Of a stretch of 64,000 nucleotides of DNA, positions 62,779-64,000 are shown piece after piece; position 1 is the first letter of the stretch; each line of letters begins with the position of its first letter. Source of the stretch: Medicago truncatula (lineage: Eukaryota; Streptophyta; Magnoliopsida; Fabales; Fabaceae); assembly GCF_003473485.1 (NCBI RefSeq), contig NC_053042.1:34252762-34316761 (forward strand), written 5' to 3'. The translations under genes and the position numbers were made by a program. Under the pieces are notes generated by a model. The model searched no databases, was not told the DNA's origin, and saw only the letters and a list, made by a program, of their open reading frames with translations.

Positions 62779-64000
62779 CTACCTAGAAGTTCTACAAGTC
62801 CAAGAAGAAGCTGTATACAAACTAGTATCTTTCCAACCAAGCCTTAACATGCCATCAACTTGAGCAAGACTATAACCATGAGCTGGTGAATACATGTTCA
62901 ATATCAACTGTGCTTGAGCCATTGAATTAGCACTCATTGGAACCTGCTCAAAACTATTTCTTGCAACAAGTTCACTTCTCCAAAGCCTAAACTTTTCTTC
63001 ACCACTTCTTTTAGGTCCACCAATTGCTAATATATTGTTGATCTCTTTAGATAGAAGACCATGTTCAACAATGTTCCTGTTAGAATCATCACTATGCAAA
63101 TATGATCCAAGTGAATCAAAAAGGGTGGAATAGTAATGCAATGAACCAACAAAACGGTCCAAAAATGACCCTCCAATGTTAACATCTTGTTCTACTAAAG
63201 TTATGATTTTTGGTTCCAATTCTTCAAGAAGTCTCAAAGTTTTCCAATCAGGTCCAGTTGAATCATACAAAGAATGTTGCAACCAATGAACTGCAAGTGC
63301 TTCATTAGGCCTAATTTGTAACATGGAAACATCAACAACTTCACCAAATTTACATGCTATAGGGTAAAACTCTAAACACAAACCAAGCCTTCTAGCGAAA
63401 TTCGAAAGATTTTTCCCCGTCTCAACAAGAAGTTCCATCGATGCTCCCATCCCCGTCATTCGAACTGAAGGCCTACCCTCCATTCGAGTCGCGAGTATGT
63501 GAAAAAAAGCAGGCCATTGCAGACCTTGCATGATGTCCAAATCAATGATATGAATGCTATTACAACGGTTCACCGCTTCAAGAATTGCTTGGTTTGAAGT
63601 AAAATGTGAAAATTTGATGAAAGGGGAAATATTATTGAACACTTGCAGAGAAGAATGAATGGTTCTATGATCAATCAAAGGAGAACATGCTCCAAGCCAT
63701 GTATTCATCACTCTACTAATCATAGCTTTTGCAAAATAAGCAACAACACGTTCAGCACATGATGTTTTGTAAGGTGAAGCTAATTGTGTTAACTCTAGTA
63801 ACATTCTATGAGCTTCACCATGATTTTCAACTGAAATTGCCACTGCACATTCCATTAGAAGGGTTATCAAATTCAACCCTTGATCACATTCATAACCACT
63901 ATTACTATTATGGTTTTGAATTAAATCTGATGTGTTTGTTTGAATTTGTTGAAGATTATTGTAACTATTATTATCAGAAGTGTTTTGTGGTAAGTGATCT
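62779..64000 (-). CDS. GRAS transcription factor, SCARECROW/SCL23-like (5' partial)
   Basis: The frame is open to the window edge and the start lies outside, with about 406 residues visible. The edge portion is Asn/Gln-rich (SDNNSYNNLQQIQTN), typical of variable GRAS N-termini. The GRAS domain follows: first Leu-rich region (NLITLLMECAVAISVENHGE), IHIIDLDIMQGLQWP as the VHIID motif, a LEFYPI PFYRE-like block, VEQD, and a C-terminal SAW region (GWKDTSLYTASSWT). The closest families from memory are SCR and SCL23, which share IIDLDIMQGLQWP and HWLQHSLYD. GRAS proteins of this group act in the nucleus, often with SHORT-ROOT-type partners. The two cannot be separated without alignment. No intron in the visible part. 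Confidence 0.88.
   Translation of the reverse strand, partial: DHLPQNTSDNNSYNNLQQIQTNTSDLIQNHNSNSGYECDQGLNLITLLMECAVAISVENHGEAHRMLLELTQLASPYKTSCAERVVAYFAKAMISRVMNTWLGACSPLIDHRTIHSSLQVFNNISPFIKFSHFTSNQAILEAVNRCNSIHIIDLDIMQGLQWPAFFHILATRMEGRPSVRMTGMGASMELLVETGKNLSNFARRLGLCLEFYPIACKFGEVVDVSMLQIRPNEALAVHWLQHSLYDSTGPDWKTLRLLEELEPKIITLVEQDVNIGGSFLDRFVGSLHYYSTLFDSLGSYLHSDDSNRNIVEHGLLSKEINNILAIGGPKRSGEEKFRLWRSELVARNSFEQVPMSANSMAQAQLILNMYSPAHGYSLAQVDGMLRLGWKDTSLYTASSWTCRTSR

Overview
The window looks like nuclear DNA of a legume, most likely Medicago or a near relative. This is inferred from the AT-rich intergenic sequence, plant spliceosomal introns, a tRNA-derived SINE family, a TGGTATCAGA copia primer site and protein families close to Medicago types. 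No search was run. Exon structures were read by hand from GT/AG sites and checked for frame closure.

Layout. (1) Positions 1-23.6 kb hold a decayed cluster of LRR receptor-like protein genes of the PII-2/RLP29 type. Two short genes (4950-5516 and 16588-17166) keep only the N-terminal cap. One pseudogene (7528-13030) is split by a 4.7-kb copia element. One full-length gene lies on the minus strand (21725-23065). Upstream and downstream sequence is repeated with each copy, so transposon insertions can be read against empty sister sites. Two tRNA-Ala(TGC) genes flank the cluster. (2) Positions 23609-30119 are a 6.5-kb Mutator-like transposon with about 295-bp terminal inverted repeats. It carries two divergent genes: a MURA-type transposase (minus) and a plant-mobile-domain protein (plus). 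A GC-rich 15-bp motif occurs in both TIRs and in the shared promoter region. Each gene has one apparent homopolymer frameshift. (3) Positions 32.9-39.3 kb hold a TBC-domain RabGAP gene (minus, 11 coding exons) with a MITE in its first intron. (4) Positions 40-46.5 kb hold SINEs, two elements with about 9-bp target duplications (one carrying a minisatellite) and a duplicated P450 promoter block. (5) Positions 46.5-48.1 kb hold a CYP96-like P450 pseudogene with two in-frame stops. (6) Positions 50.1-53.3 kb hold an ESCRT-III VPS2.3/CHMP2-type gene (plus, 11 exons). (7) Positions 54.4-60.1 kb hold a casein kinase 1-like gene (minus, 13 coding exons). (8) From 62.8 kb to the window edge lies a SCARECROW-type GRAS gene (minus), cut by the window end.

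RabGAP, VPS2.3, CK1 and GRAS look like intact single-copy genes with unrelated cellular roles (vesicle traffic, ESCRT sorting, kinase signalling, transcription). Nothing suggests they work as one pathway. The accessory interest lies in the LRR cluster and the two-gene Mutator element.
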